A stretch of DNA of 49,165 nt from Bacteroidales bacterium (GTDB lineage: Bacteria > Bacteroidota > Bacteroidia > Bacteroidales > P3), in the NCBI GenBank assembly GCA_017448185.1, contig JAFSLX010000058.1:1-49165 (forward strand), given 5' to 3'. Positions 16,973-25,774 of this stretch are shown piece by piece. The translations under genes and the position numbers were made by a program. Position 1 is the stretch's first letter. Each line of letters starts with the position of its first letter. The notes below the pieces were generated by a model. That model searched no databases. It was not told the DNA's origin and saw nothing but the letters and a program-made list of their open reading frames with translations.

Positions 16973-17026
16973 TCCGTGCCGAAGGCTGCGAACACCTTGA
17001 AAAATCAAAATATTGCAGTGAGTCAA
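16973..17026. repeat. 54-bp perfect direct repeat, copy 2
   Basis: Second copy of the unit at 16472-16525, identical over all 54 bases. Confidence 0.95.
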
Positions 17027-17060
17027 CTCCGAATTCCGAATTACCTTTCCCCATTCCACG

Positions 17061-17126
17061 CCCCTCTCCTCTGGGAGAGGGGCTGGGGGTGAGGCCTCTA
17101 CTGTGCCCGCCGATTCGGTCGGCGGG
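17061..17126. repeat. Two GC-rich hairpins, REP-like
   Basis: CCCCTCTCC (17061-17069) pairs with GGAGAGGGG (17074-17082) across TCTG; CCCGCCGA (17106-17113) pairs with TCGGCGGG (17119-17126). The first, followed by CTGGGGGTGAGG, resembles REP-type sequences widespread in bacterial genomes. They lie in the spacer downstream of the DprA-like gene. A termination role is possible but no T-run follows directly. Confidence 0.65.
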
Positions 17127-17189
17127 AATCCCCCTCCCAAACAATCCCGCCTTAAAAAATCGGAGCCGCCAACCCGTGACTGCTCCTCT

Positions 17190-17639
17190 TCACATTAAAA
17201 AAATAGGGTTATGAAAAACCTTTATCGATGGTCTAAATTTGGATGCTTGTATATTGTACATCGTATCGCTTAGTTTTTCTACGTAGCGGTTGCGTGCCAA
17301 TGCTGTTTGGCGCGACTGACGTGTAGCAGTGGTGGTAGAGATGATGAGCATGCGGCCTTCAGTCATTGGTTGCTGCCATTCTTCGGGGAGAACTTTGTAC
17401 ATTCGTCGGGCCAGTACAACGATGACCTTCCCTTTGCCGCGAAGCAGGAAATGCAGTACATCACGTTCTAACCGTGAGCTGAATCCGCTCACCACGCAAT
17501 CGCCTGCCGTCGCCCGTTCCGTTGCCCAATCGTAGCAGCGTAGCACCTCACCAGAAGGAATCGTACGCGAAGCCAGGAAGCCCCACTTGTGGCATTCAAG
17601 CAAGTCGTGATTACCATAGTATTCAACGTCAGTCTTCAT
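17190..17639 (-). CDS. DprA/SLOG-like small protein at the end of the defence operon
   Basis: A 149-residue protein resembling the Rossmann (SLOG/DprA) core: LECHKWGFLASRTIPSGEVLRCYDWA, VVSGFSSRLERDVLHFLLRGKGKVIVVLARRM and PMTEGRMLIISTTT align with the DprA pattern of strand, GFxSxxE and glycine turns. It is much shorter than full DprA (about 290-370 residues) and lacks the winged helix. Small DprA-like genes of this kind are found beside restriction systems; whether it binds ssDNA or a nucleotide is unknown. Its start overlaps the end of the methyltransferase gene by 11 bases, so it is part of that operon. Confidence 0.65.
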   Translation of the reverse strand: MKTDVEYYGNHDLLECHKWGFLASRTIPSGEVLRCYDWATERATAGDCVVSGFSSRLERDVLHFLLRGKGKVIVVLARRMYKVLPEEWQQPMTEGRMLIISTTTATRQSRQTALARNRYVEKLSDTMYNIQASKFRPSIKVFHNPIFLM

Positions 17640-20600
17640 TCAACTCATCTCCCATACGGTATTTGATGTCGTAGTTGATGATAAAGTCCAGTTCCTCCTC
17701 CGTGAATCCGTAATGCTTCGCAAGGACTATATCTATCTCGTCGATGATAGGCTTGGAGATTTTTGGATTAAATGATTCAAAGACAGTTTCAACATGTCTA
17801 CTCTTGATAAACTGTTTATTCTCAATTTTGTTTTTTTCATATGACTGCATTAGTCTTGTTCCAAGTTCTTTCAATGTCGGAGTATCTTCTCCCAATGTGT
17901 AGGGGAAGTTAAAAATCATGTAGTCTTTAAAGTTGTACAAATCAAAAAAATTAACATAATACCACCACATTAGATTTGAATTTAAGATAGAAACTAGCGC
18001 AAAAGATGATATTGAATCATTTATGTATTTTGATTTGTTCGATGTTGATTGGTTCTTAAATTGACGATTAAGCACAATTTTCCAATACCTTCCCCCCGCT
18101 GTTCTATAGGTTAAAGCGTCATTTGTTGGAGACGTGGAGACAAATTTTCCTATAGGTGTATTTGTAAATATTTTTGATGCAATTATCGTTTCTATTGGAT
18201 TTTTAAATTTGGGATATAATTGATATCCTTCGAGGAAGCTGTCCGATGAAATTGTAGTATAATTCAAAGAATTGAATAAAAACTTCCTGCCCTCATCAGT
18301 TGTTCTGCAAACACCACATCCCATCATCGAAGTAGAAGTATCTGTACAATTGTTCTTGCTACATATTATTATAGATAATGCAATACATGCACCTTCAAAT
18401 AATTGTTTGGGTCGTTCTGGAAAACAACCATAGTGTATAGAATTGTATTTTTTTCTAAGAAAACTTTGAAGGGTTTTCATGGAATCAGTACCCACCGCTG
18501 ATAGTTGGACAATCATTGCAGCGTTTTGGGATATCAGCGACGAGCGTTCAAAAACAAACGCATATAGGTTAGAACACTTTATTGTTTCATATGCGTTAAT
18601 TGTATATTTGACATTTCTTTTACTGTATTCCACATATGGTGGGTTACCCACAATCACATCAAAACCACCATTATCGTGGATGATTTCATAGAACTCTGCA
18701 AGCCAGTGGAAGGGTTGATGAGACTGCAGCCAGGTTTCGATAGGAACCTGAGAATCTTTGTTGGTGGAAATATATAGCTTTTCGTTGAGTAGCGAATTGA
18801 GTGCTCCCAGACGGTCTCGCAACTCTTTCTTGGCTGCTTTGAATGCAACAAGGTTGCCATCCTGCGTAAGCTGAACCTCCTTAAACCGTTTGAAGGTGAG
18901 TGCCACTTTGTCCATCTCGGTGTGCAACTTGTCTTTCAACTCTTGATTAGCCAATTCTTCAAGGATATCTTTGGCGAAGCTAAGGTCGCGTTCCAGCTCT
19001 TCTTCGGTAGCGTATCCCACAAGCGAGTTACCACAGCGGATATTGAAGTCGATATCGGGCAGCGGATCGAGGCCGAGGTTTGGGTCACGCGGGTTGACAT
19101 CCACCACAGCAACCATCTTCAGAAAGAGGCGTAATTTGGCAATCTCTGTGGCCTCCACCATGATGTCTACTCCATAAAGATTGCGCAGGATAATACTCTT
19201 GTAGATGAAGTATTGGATATTGCTGCGATAGCGGTGCTCTATTTCGGCCAGCTCTTCTTTGAACAGTTTGTTGTTCTGCTCGGCATATTCCTGCATGCGG
19301 CTGATGCAGACCTCATAGAGAGGCTCAAGGATATTAAGTGCGGCGAAGAGGAATGCGCCGCTGCCACAGGTGGGGTCGAGTATGGTGACCTTCTGCAATG
19401 CGGCATAGAAATGCTTCACGAAGAGGTGGTCGTCGGTGTGCAGCAGGTAGTCGTAGACAAATTGTCGGATATCGAGGTTATATGTAATGAAATCATTGAT
19501 GGCGGTTACTTCGCCGCGTTCTATCTTTCCTTTGATGTCGGCATACCGTTGACGACGCTCCACCGTCTCACGCCATATCTCGGTAGGCAAAGCGTATTCC
19601 TCGGGAGTGCGCTCGTTCCAGCGAGAGCGGCGTTCCAAAAGATTAGGCTTCGAGGTATCGACTCCCTGCTCGATATAGTCAGGCAACGGCAGCTCCACAC
19701 CGCGCTTGACGGCATCGTAGATGTATCGGTCGCAACTTTGCTGTAAGAAAGTCCAAAAGTCTTTTGCGGACGAGGGCTTTTGCGCTTTTAGTGTTTGCTC
19801 TACCAGATATGGCACGATGGTATTGCGGCCTATGTATTCGGTGATGTCCTCCTTGGTGTAGTAGGCACCCATCTGGGCACGATCGTTGATATACTGCTCG
19901 AAGATATAACCCAGCACGTCGGGGTTGATATCTTTTCCTGTTGCTGTGATGCGGTCGTCGAGGTGCCAGTTCCACTTGTCGAAGAATCCAAAAAGACTTT
20001 CGAAGGCTTCGTCAGCAATATCGAGATTGGCATAGTCGTGCTCAATCTGGTGCTCGTCGAACATACCACCGTTGAGGTAGGGAATGCGACCATAGATGTC
20101 CTCGAATTTGTCATCATGCTTCGGGGCATTCAATCCTCCGTGGAAAAGGGTGACGAGGAATCCCTTGTAGAACGAATGGAAGAAATGGTCTTCGCCTCGT
20201 TCGCGCTGCGTCCACTCCAACTTGTGCTTCAAGTAATCCACATCGCCGTCAAGAAATCCCTTTTTCTGGATGAAATAACAGAACATTAGTCGGTTGAGCA
20301 TCACCGAGGTGTACCATTGCTTATTGCGGTTGTCCTTTTCGGGCACCTGGTCGTCGATGCCGGAGATGAATTTGGCGAAATTGGTGTGCTCTTTTTTGAA
20401 ACCTGCATAGAAGTCCTTGGTAAGCTTCTCCGAGTTGATGATAAAGGCCTCCTGCACACGACCGATAACATCCGAGATGGTGGTCTTTTCGTCGAGGTCG
20501 AAAGAGAGTCCTTCCATCTTTTGGAAGAGAAACTCTGCACGCTCGACCGAATTGTAATCTACCATCACCAAGTCGCGTTTCTCCACCTTCTTCACCGGCA

Positions 20601-20901
20601 CCACCCAGAGGTGATGCAACGTTTGGGGCGTGGTGAAAATGAGGATATAGTCGTTAGCTTGACGGCGCAGCCGGGTGTCGAGTTTCTTGCAGAACGATGA
20701 GGTGGGAATATGTTCCACCTCGCAATGCAGAATCTGGAATCCGTTACGGTCAGCAATCTGGGTGATGTCGAGTGTCTGCTCGTCGATGGAATATTCCGGT
20801 AGCGAGGTGGCACCCGAGGGATTGTTCCATCCCATCTCGCTGACAAAGAGGCTGCGGAAATCGCCCTCGGATATATACTGGTTGAAGGTTCTGCGATTCA
20901 T
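17629..20901 (-). CDS. Class I N6-adenine DNA methyltransferase (Eco57I/PglX-like)
   Basis: A 1090-residue protein. The SAM-binding motif ILDPTCGSGAFLF is at about 504-516 and the catalytic NPPYVEYSK at about 751-759, diagnostic of N6-adenine methyltransferases. About 450 residues precede motif I, as in type IIG/Eco57I and PglX enzymes, but I could not identify a clear PD-(D/E)xK nuclease there. The C-terminal 300 residues probably hold the target-recognition region; this part is AT-richer (17780-18480) than the rest, as often seen for exchanged specificity domains. It starts 3 bases after the PLD-helicase gene and overlaps the DprA-like gene, so the nuclease is probably provided by the helicase protein. 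Confidence 0.88.
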   Translation of the reverse strand: MNRRTFNQYISEGDFRSLFVSEMGWNNPSGATSLPEYSIDEQTLDITQIADRNGFQILHCEVEHIPTSSFCKKLDTRLRRQANDYILIFTTPQTLHHLWVVPVKKVEKRDLVMVDYNSVERAEFLFQKMEGLSFDLDEKTTISDVIGRVQEAFIINSEKLTKDFYAGFKKEHTNFAKFISGIDDQVPEKDNRNKQWYTSVMLNRLMFCYFIQKKGFLDGDVDYLKHKLEWTQRERGEDHFFHSFYKGFLVTLFHGGLNAPKHDDKFEDIYGRIPYLNGGMFDEHQIEHDYANLDIADEAFESLFGFFDKWNWHLDDRITATGKDINPDVLGYIFEQYINDRAQMGAYYTKEDITEYIGRNTIVPYLVEQTLKAQKPSSAKDFWTFLQQSCDRYIYDAVKRGVELPLPDYIEQGVDTSKPNLLERRSRWNERTPEEYALPTEIWRETVERRQRYADIKGKIERGEVTAINDFITYNLDIRQFVYDYLLHTDDHLFVKHFYAALQKVTILDPTCGSGAFLFAALNILEPLYEVCISRMQEYAEQNNKLFKEELAEIEHRYRSNIQYFIYKSIILRNLYGVDIMVEATEIAKLRLFLKMVAVVDVNPRDPNLGLDPLPDIDFNIRCGNSLVGYATEEELERDLSFAKDILEELANQELKDKLHTEMDKVALTFKRFKEVQLTQDGNLVAFKAAKKELRDRLGALNSLLNEKLYISTNKDSQVPIETWLQSHQPFHWLAEFYEIIHDNGGFDVIVGNPPYVEYSKRNVKYTINAYETIKCSNLYAFVFERSSLISQNAAMIVQLSAVGTDSMKTLQSFLRKKYNSIHYGCFPERPKQLFEGACIALSIIICSKNNCTDTSTSMMGCGVCRTTDEGRKFLFNSLNYTTISSDSFLEGYQLYPKFKNPIETIIASKIFTNTPIGKFVSTSPTNDALTYRTAGGRYWKIVLNRQFKNQSTSNKSKYINDSISSFALVSILNSNLMWWYYVNFFDLYNFKDYMIFNFPYTLGEDTPTLKELGTRLMQSYEKNKIENKQFIKSRHVETVFESFNPKISKPIIDEIDIVLAKHYGFTEEELDFIINYDIKYRMGDELNED

Positions 20902-20904
20902 GGT

Positions 20905-23900
20905 TTATGCTTTTAATCCCATAGAACAGATGATGGTAGGGTCTTTATGTTTGGTGCGTTCCTCATCGACTCGGCAGAGATTACCTTTTTCGTACATTTC
21001 AATGACTGTGTCGACGATGTCGTCGTGTGTGGTGGCGGTGCGCATCATGCGGCCGAGAATGAACTTGGAACCCTCCATCAGCGGGTAGTTATAAATCTGG
21101 TCGATAGCAAACTTGAGGATGTCTTTCTTGTCCTGAGTGTTGAAGATGGAGAGAGGTTGCTCGTAGTAGTGGTTCAGCAGGTCGTATATTTTGCGCTTGG
21201 TACTGAAACGATTGCCAAGAATGCCGCCCACGCTGGTATTTTCATTCTTGATGCCAGTAATGGCTTTGTCTACCAGTTCGAGGTGATTGTCCTGTGCCGG
21301 TAGCGCTGGCTCGTTGAGAGAACAAGCCATTGCTTGCAGGATGCGTCGCTGCGACTGGCTGACGATTTCACCCTTGGAGTTGAGCCAAGTGAGCACATCG
21401 AAGTCGTTGTAGGTACGAGCGTAGGTAATCACACCGTCTTCCATCGGGTCGGAGGCCTTCTTGGTGGAATAGACGATATTGCTCAGAGCAGGGATAATGG
21501 CCTTCAGTTCGGGATTGGCATCGGTGGCGTTTTTCCAAATCTGGAAGGCCTGCGAACCGAGGTCGACATCGGCATCATCCTCATCGTCGTCCAAACTGCC
21601 GCTCTTCTCATTGTACATATCGCGTAGGTTCTTCTCGTTGCCCTCGAAGAATATCTCGTCGCTGCCCACAATGTCGGCATTTTGGTTGATACGGGCATTG
21701 AGGCGGGTACGCAAACGGATAATCTCCTCCACTTTGTCGGCTGGGAAGAAGGAATAGCAGAATATCTGTTCGGAACTTTGGTCAATACGGTCGACACGAC
21801 CGGCACGCTGGATAAGACGGATAATAGCCCAGGGAAGGTCATAGTTCACGATGACGTGGGCATCCTGTAGGTTCTGACCCTCGCTGAGCACATCTGTGGC
21901 GATGAGCACACGCAACTCATCATCGGCAGATACATCAGCTTTATTGCTGATGGGAGAGAAACGATCCACGATGGTTGTCTGATTCTTCGAGCCGCCCGTG
22001 GCTTTGTCAATATGCTTCATTCCCCGCAGACGGAGCTGATGATGGATATAGTTGGCGGTGTCGGAATACTGGGTAAAGACGATGACCTTTTCATTGCGAT
22101 GGGTGGTGTTCAGCAGGGTCTCCAGTTCGTTTAGTTTCTGGTCGGTCGCCGGGTTCCATTCACCACAGAGGTTTATCATACCTATCAACTGTTCACAGTC
22201 TTTCTTGAGCTGCTGCTTCAAGGTGCGTTTGAAGTATTTTGAGTCAATCCACTGCACGTTATTCTTATTGGACAAACCCTCGTAGTATTTCACCGCCAGC
22301 CGCATATAGCTGTCCATATCGGTAGGCACTTGCATCAGCAACTCCTCGGTTTCCTCTCCCATCGTTAGCAAGTCGTTGATGTCGGCATCGTCGATAAAGT
22401 TCTCGGGGAAGGTATTCTCGTCGCCTACGGGCAGTTTTAGTTTATTGTCGATGGCATAGATAAACACCGCGTTGCGGAGGATGTGGCGGAAGAGGGTAAG
22501 CAGAAATGAGTAACCGCTGCTGTCGATACGTTTGAAGAATGTACTGCGGCAAAATCCCATCATGCGCTCACCGGCACGGGAAAGATTCTCAATTAGCGTT
22601 TGCTCAAACGGAGAGGCTTCGGATGATTTCTTCTCGTCGAGATAGTGTATCAAGCCGTAACGTGGAAGTTTCAAGTCGCCCATCAGTTCGAGCATCTCAT
22701 CGGAATAAAGGCGGCTGTATTGATCACCCTTCACGGTCTTGAACTTGATGGCCTTGGGGATACGCTCCGGAAAATAGGATTTATGTCCATCCTTGAACTC
22801 CAGGTAGCGACGTCCATTTGTGGGGTCGAGTTTCGCATAGTTCTCCTTGATGAAAGTGCGTGTGCGACGTACCAAGAAAAGCTTCATCAGTTCCTGCCAA
22901 TCCTCCTGACATTCGCTTCGCTCGAAGGCCTTGATGCTCCGGATGAAATCCTCGTGTTTCTCGGCAAACTTGCGTTCACCACCCAGCTGACGGATATAGG
23001 CTTCAGGACGAATACCAAGGTCGGCATCATCGCCCACGAACAGGCGCAACTGGCTGCTCAAGTCGCGATAGTCCTTGTTGTAAGGAGTAGCGGTGAGTAG
23101 CAGTACTTTACAATCTTGTTTGCTGATAAGGTCTTTGATGTTGCGGTAACGTGCTCCCTGACTGTTACGCAGGTTGTGGCTCTCGTCGACGATAATCAAG
23201 CGGTAGTAGCGGGCATTGTCGACGTCGATAGGTTTAGCCATCGACATGATATCGGCCTTCAGGTCGTACTCGCGGCGGTACTTGGCCCACATATCTTGTA
23301 GGTTGGCCGGACATATAATCAATGTATTGCTACCGAAGGTGTTCTCATACATCTTGGCGATAGCACAGGCGGTAATAGTCTTTCCCAAACCGACCACATC
23401 GCCTATCATCGCGCCACCGCGTTTCTCATTGTTCAGATGGCGGGCGGCAATCTTTACGGCTGTCTGCTGAAACTCGAACAAAGAACTTTTGAACTCTGGC
23501 GGTACGGTGAACTCCTTGATACCGGAACGTGCCTCTTCACTCAAATGATAAGCTGTCTTCAAGTAGATGTAGTAGGGCGGAATATCCTGATCTCCTGCCC
23601 AACTATTGTCGATTATTTCAATCAACTCTTTCGTGATATCCAGACAGAATTTGTCGTCCCAACGGTCGTCGAACCAGCGGGATAGTTTTTCTGCGCTGTC
23701 GCTGTCACCAAATTCTGCATTGAGCTCTCCCTGTTTGGTCAGCCCTGCATAGGTCAGGTTGCTACTGCCCATGATGGCCTGAATCTTATTGAAATTGTCG
23801 TCGGGACGATGGGCAAGATAGAGTTTTGCGTGGAGAGGCTCACGAAGATAAAGTTTAACGCAGACTCTACCATCTTTCATCTGTGCCGACAGACGACGGA

Positions 23901-24267
23901 GAGTCATTTCGTCTTGTTTGGTAGGGAGACCTAACTGAAGTTGGCGTTTGAAATCGCGCGCAATCTCCAGTTTGCACCGACTAACGTAATTTGCATCAGG
24001 CGGTAGTTGCTGGGAATAGAGTTGACGAACCAATTCTTCCGATGGCCGATGCATACCGATAAGCAGTCGGCATTTGCGGAACAGACGCTTATCGTTCTCG
24101 TAGACATAGTCGCCCTCGAGTGTGTCAATCTGATCTACCACAATGTTCCACCCACGCAGATTGAAATACCCCACACAGAAATCCACACGGCGCACTCCCA
24201 AATTGGTGATAATGCCTTGAAGTCCCTCTGTAAATTTGATATCAATATTATCGTAGATTCTTGCCAT
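20905..24267 (-). CDS. PLD-nuclease / SNF2-type helicase fusion
   Basis: A 1120-residue protein. The N-terminal part has a phospholipase D-type nuclease motif: HAKLYL at about 146 with GSSNLTYAG at about 165. The helicase has a Walker A GDVVGLGKT (about 288), DESH (about 359), LLLTATPYNKDYRDL (about 388), VIVFTQYSDTANYIHHQL and the motif V-VI block ATDVLSEGQNLQDA...QRAGRVDRIDQ (about 790-825). This architecture fits a DNA-translocating, DNA-cleaving defence enzyme. ATG 24267 (MARIYDNIDIKF) is chosen over the upstream in-frame ATG at 24309. It leads the operon helicase, methyltransferase, DprA-like, after a leader of about 260 bases with a large hairpin. Confidence 0.88.
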   Translation of the reverse strand: MARIYDNIDIKFTEGLQGIITNLGVRRVDFCVGYFNLRGWNIVVDQIDTLEGDYVYENDKRLFRKCRLLIGMHRPSEELVRQLYSQQLPPDANYVSRCKLEIARDFKRQLQLGLPTKQDEMTLRRLSAQMKDGRVCVKLYLREPLHAKLYLAHRPDDNFNKIQAIMGSSNLTYAGLTKQGELNAEFGDSDSAEKLSRWFDDRWDDKFCLDITKELIEIIDNSWAGDQDIPPYYIYLKTAYHLSEEARSGIKEFTVPPEFKSSLFEFQQTAVKIAARHLNNEKRGGAMIGDVVGLGKTITACAIAKMYENTFGSNTLIICPANLQDMWAKYRREYDLKADIMSMAKPIDVDNARYYRLIIVDESHNLRNSQGARYRNIKDLISKQDCKVLLLTATPYNKDYRDLSSQLRLFVGDDADLGIRPEAYIRQLGGERKFAEKHEDFIRSIKAFERSECQEDWQELMKLFLVRRTRTFIKENYAKLDPTNGRRYLEFKDGHKSYFPERIPKAIKFKTVKGDQYSRLYSDEMLELMGDLKLPRYGLIHYLDEKKSSEASPFEQTLIENLSRAGERMMGFCRSTFFKRIDSSGYSFLLTLFRHILRNAVFIYAIDNKLKLPVGDENTFPENFIDDADINDLLTMGEETEELLMQVPTDMDSYMRLAVKYYEGLSNKNNVQWIDSKYFKRTLKQQLKKDCEQLIGMINLCGEWNPATDQKLNELETLLNTTHRNEKVIVFTQYSDTANYIHHQLRLRGMKHIDKATGGSKNQTTIVDRFSPISNKADVSADDELRVLIATDVLSEGQNLQDAHVIVNYDLPWAIIRLIQRAGRVDRIDQSSEQIFCYSFFPADKVEEIIRLRTRLNARINQNADIVGSDEIFFEGNEKNLRDMYNEKSGSLDDDEDDADVDLGSQAFQIWKNATDANPELKAIIPALSNIVYSTKKASDPMEDGVITYARTYNDFDVLTWLNSKGEIVSQSQRRILQAMACSLNEPALPAQDNHLELVDKAITGIKNENTSVGGILGNRFSTKRKIYDLLNHYYEQPLSIFNTQDKKDILKFAIDQIYNYPLMEGSKFILGRMMRTATTHDDIVDTVIEMYEKGNLCRVDEERTKHKDPTIICSMGLKA

Positions 24268-24339
24268 AATGCTTTCGGTATATGGCGTTTCGCCTTTCGA
24301 AAGCATCACATAAAGAAATCCGTGAAACTTGGTTGTTTA

Positions 24340-24444
24340 GGACGGAGGTTCGGCAAAACCATATCTGCAACAAGAAAGCTCACGGATACCGTGAGCGTTT
24401 CCCTTTCTTTTGCAGATAGTTTAGAAATTTGCCGATTTCCGTCC
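24340..24444. repeat. 105-nt imperfect hairpin in the leader of the helicase operon
   Basis: Outer arms GGACGGA (24340-24346) and TCCGTCC (24438-24444) pair; inward TCGGCAAA pairs with TTTGCCGA, TATCTGCAA with TTGCAGATA, AAGAAAG with CTTTCTT, and the tip GCTCACGG (24378-24385) with CCGTGAGC (24389-24396) across ATA. The pairing segments keep the same order on both sides, separated by small asymmetric loops. It lies between fic and the helicase gene, in the predicted leader RNA. It could be a regulatory RNA structure, an attenuator or a degenerate MITE; no target-site duplication is evident. Confidence 0.85.
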
Positions 24445-24535
24445 CACAAAGAAAAGCAAAAACGCTTCTAAATTATGTATTTACGTTATATTCTATTCCT
24501 TCAATATGTTATCTTTTCGTTATTATTTATGACTG

Positions 24536-24543
24536 CAAAGATA
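24536..24543 (-). promoter_or_regulatory. -7 box for the helicase-methyltransferase-DprA operon
   Basis: TATCTTTG on the minus strand fits TAnnTTTG. It lies 5 bases past the fic stop and gives a predicted leader of about 260 bases containing the 105-nt hairpin. A -33 box would lie inside fic and is not clear. Confidence 0.55.
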
Positions 24544-24547
24544 CGAA

Positions 24548-25507
24548 TTATCTTTGAATTATCTCCCAATGGCCGCCTTTGGCTCCACCGACACGCCTGA
24601 CATGGCCGTCGGCTCGAAGCCTACGGATGACTTTCTTTACACCACTTTCCGAAAGCCCCGTAATGTCCTGCAGCCCCTTAATGGTAACTGAATGATCTCG
24701 TTGCATGGCAGCGAGTATTTTCTGGTCACTTTTCTGGTTACTTTTCTGGTTACTCTCCTGCATCTCGAAGGCGGCACGCTTCAGGCAGCGCAGCATAAAA
24801 GAGATGAAGGGCGTACTGTCGGCCGTACTGTCGCTCTGTGCTATGGCGGCATAATACTCTTGCTGGTGTTCCTTGACGATTGTCTCCACTGGAATCCACG
24901 CAAAAATCGGGTTCCATTGCATCAGCAGCAGCGTCTGCCACATGCGTCCCATGCGTCCGTTGCCGTCGGCAAAAGGATGGATGAATTCGAACTCGTAGTG
25001 GAACACGCACGAGCTGACGAGAGGATGCACCTTGGTCTTCTTTACCCATTCGAAGAGGTCGGCCATCAGCGCGGGCACACGGTCGGCGGGTGGAGCAAGA
25101 TGGATGCACTTCTTGCCGTCGAACACCCCCACGCCTCCCGAGCGGAAGCGTCCGCTCTCGCGCACAAGGTCGGCCATCATCAGCTTGTGTGCCTTCAGAA
25201 GGTCAGCTGGTTTATAGGGGTTCAGTTCGAGCAGCAGCTCGTATGCGTCGATGGCATTTTTCACCTCCTTGATTTCGTTGGGTGCGCCGAGCACCCGCTT
25301 GCCCTCAAGTATTGCCGTCACTTGGTCGATGGAGAGCGAATTGTTCTCGATGGCAAGCGACGACTGGATGGTCTTGATGCGGTTCTCCTTGCGTAGGTGG
25401 GGCGCGGGCAACTGGTCGACAGAAGCGGTCAGATGCCCCATGCGCTCGGCAATATCTGCAACAAGCGTCATGATTTCGTCTGTTATGGTGAAAGGAGGTG
25501 TGTACAT
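24548..25507 (-). CDS. Fic family protein with C-terminal winged helix
   Basis: A 319-residue protein with the Fic core HPFADGNGRMGR (about 176-187), the catalytic motif for transfer of AMP or another nucleotide moiety to a target hydroxyl. An N-terminal inhibitory motif (Ser50-xxx-Glu54-Asn55 in SSLAIENNSLS) marks it as a self-inhibited class II enzyme. A winged-helix domain follows at about 265-319 (ITGLSESGVKKVIRRLRADGHV), suggesting autoregulation or DNA contact. Between them is a short SNQKSNQKSDQK repeat. It is upstream of the helicase operon on the same strand but has its own -7 box. Known Fic substrates vary, so the target is unknown. Confidence 0.92.
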   Translation of the reverse strand: MYTPPFTITDEIMTLVADIAERMGHLTASVDQLPAPHLRKENRIKTIQSSLAIENNSLSIDQVTAILEGKRVLGAPNEIKEVKNAIDAYELLLELNPYKPADLLKAHKLMMADLVRESGRFRSGGVGVFDGKKCIHLAPPADRVPALMADLFEWVKKTKVHPLVSSCVFHYEFEFIHPFADGNGRMGRMWQTLLLMQWNPIFAWIPVETIVKEHQQEYYAAIAQSDSTADSTPFISFMLRCLKRAAFEMQESNQKSNQKSDQKILAAMQRDHSVTIKGLQDITGLSESGVKKVIRRLRADGHVRRVGGAKGGHWEIIQR

Positions 25508-25583
25508 CGGATTATATCGTTATTCTATATTTCTGTCTTTATGTCGTTTTTCGTTATATAATCAACTGCAGTTTTTCAAACTG

Positions 25584-25591
25584 CAAAGATA
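25584..25591 (-). promoter_or_regulatory. -7 box for fic
   Basis: TATCTTTG on the minus strand, 77 bases upstream of the fic start. No convincing -33 box at the standard spacing. Confidence 0.5.
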
Positions 25592-25737
25592 CACATAATT
25601 TCTGAATCAGCGGTTTTTATTTGATTCGCGGGCGCGAAATGTTATATAATACAACCAAAAAATGTTTTCAACAGACTTTATATTTTAGTTTGTAAAAGGA
25701 AGTTTGACTGCCAACAAAGGCATGTTTATAACTTCAC

Positions 25738-25768
25738 TTTCACAAGCCGTGAATTATTCGTACCTTTG
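25738..25768 (+). promoter_or_regulatory. Promoter of the HIRAN-like gene
   Basis: TTTC (25738-25741), 19 bases, TACCTTTG (25761-25768). The ATG at 25775 follows directly, implying a leaderless or nearly leaderless transcript. Confidence 0.55.
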
Positions 25769-25774
25769 CAAATC

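Larger units (their letters stand above)
16365..17189. other. 825-bp repeat-rich intergenic region
   Basis: No credible gene is seen. From left to right it holds: an AT-rich tract of TTTTAATTTGTG-like repeats (16375-16460); the first copy of a 54-bp direct repeat (16472-16525); TTCACCTTTCACC and CATTAACACATTAAC-type fillers (16540-16690); a -7-like box on the minus strand (16706-16713); an inverted-repeat pair around a 38-bp AT palindrome (16763-16918); the second 54-bp copy (16973-17026); and two GC-rich hairpins (17061-17126). Confidence 0.85.

Noticed and set aside
16396-17144. Short open frames in the repeat-rich spacer
   Set aside because: They translate filler and hairpin repeats and have no ribosome binding site or family match.
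17629-20901. Type IIG enzyme with its own nuclease domain
   Set aside because: No clear PD-(D/E)xK motif in the N-terminal part; the nuclease motif is on the neighbouring PLD-helicase protein.
24340-24444. Insertion sequence end
   Set aside because: No transposase frame and no duplicated target bases next to the arms; kept as a hairpin only.
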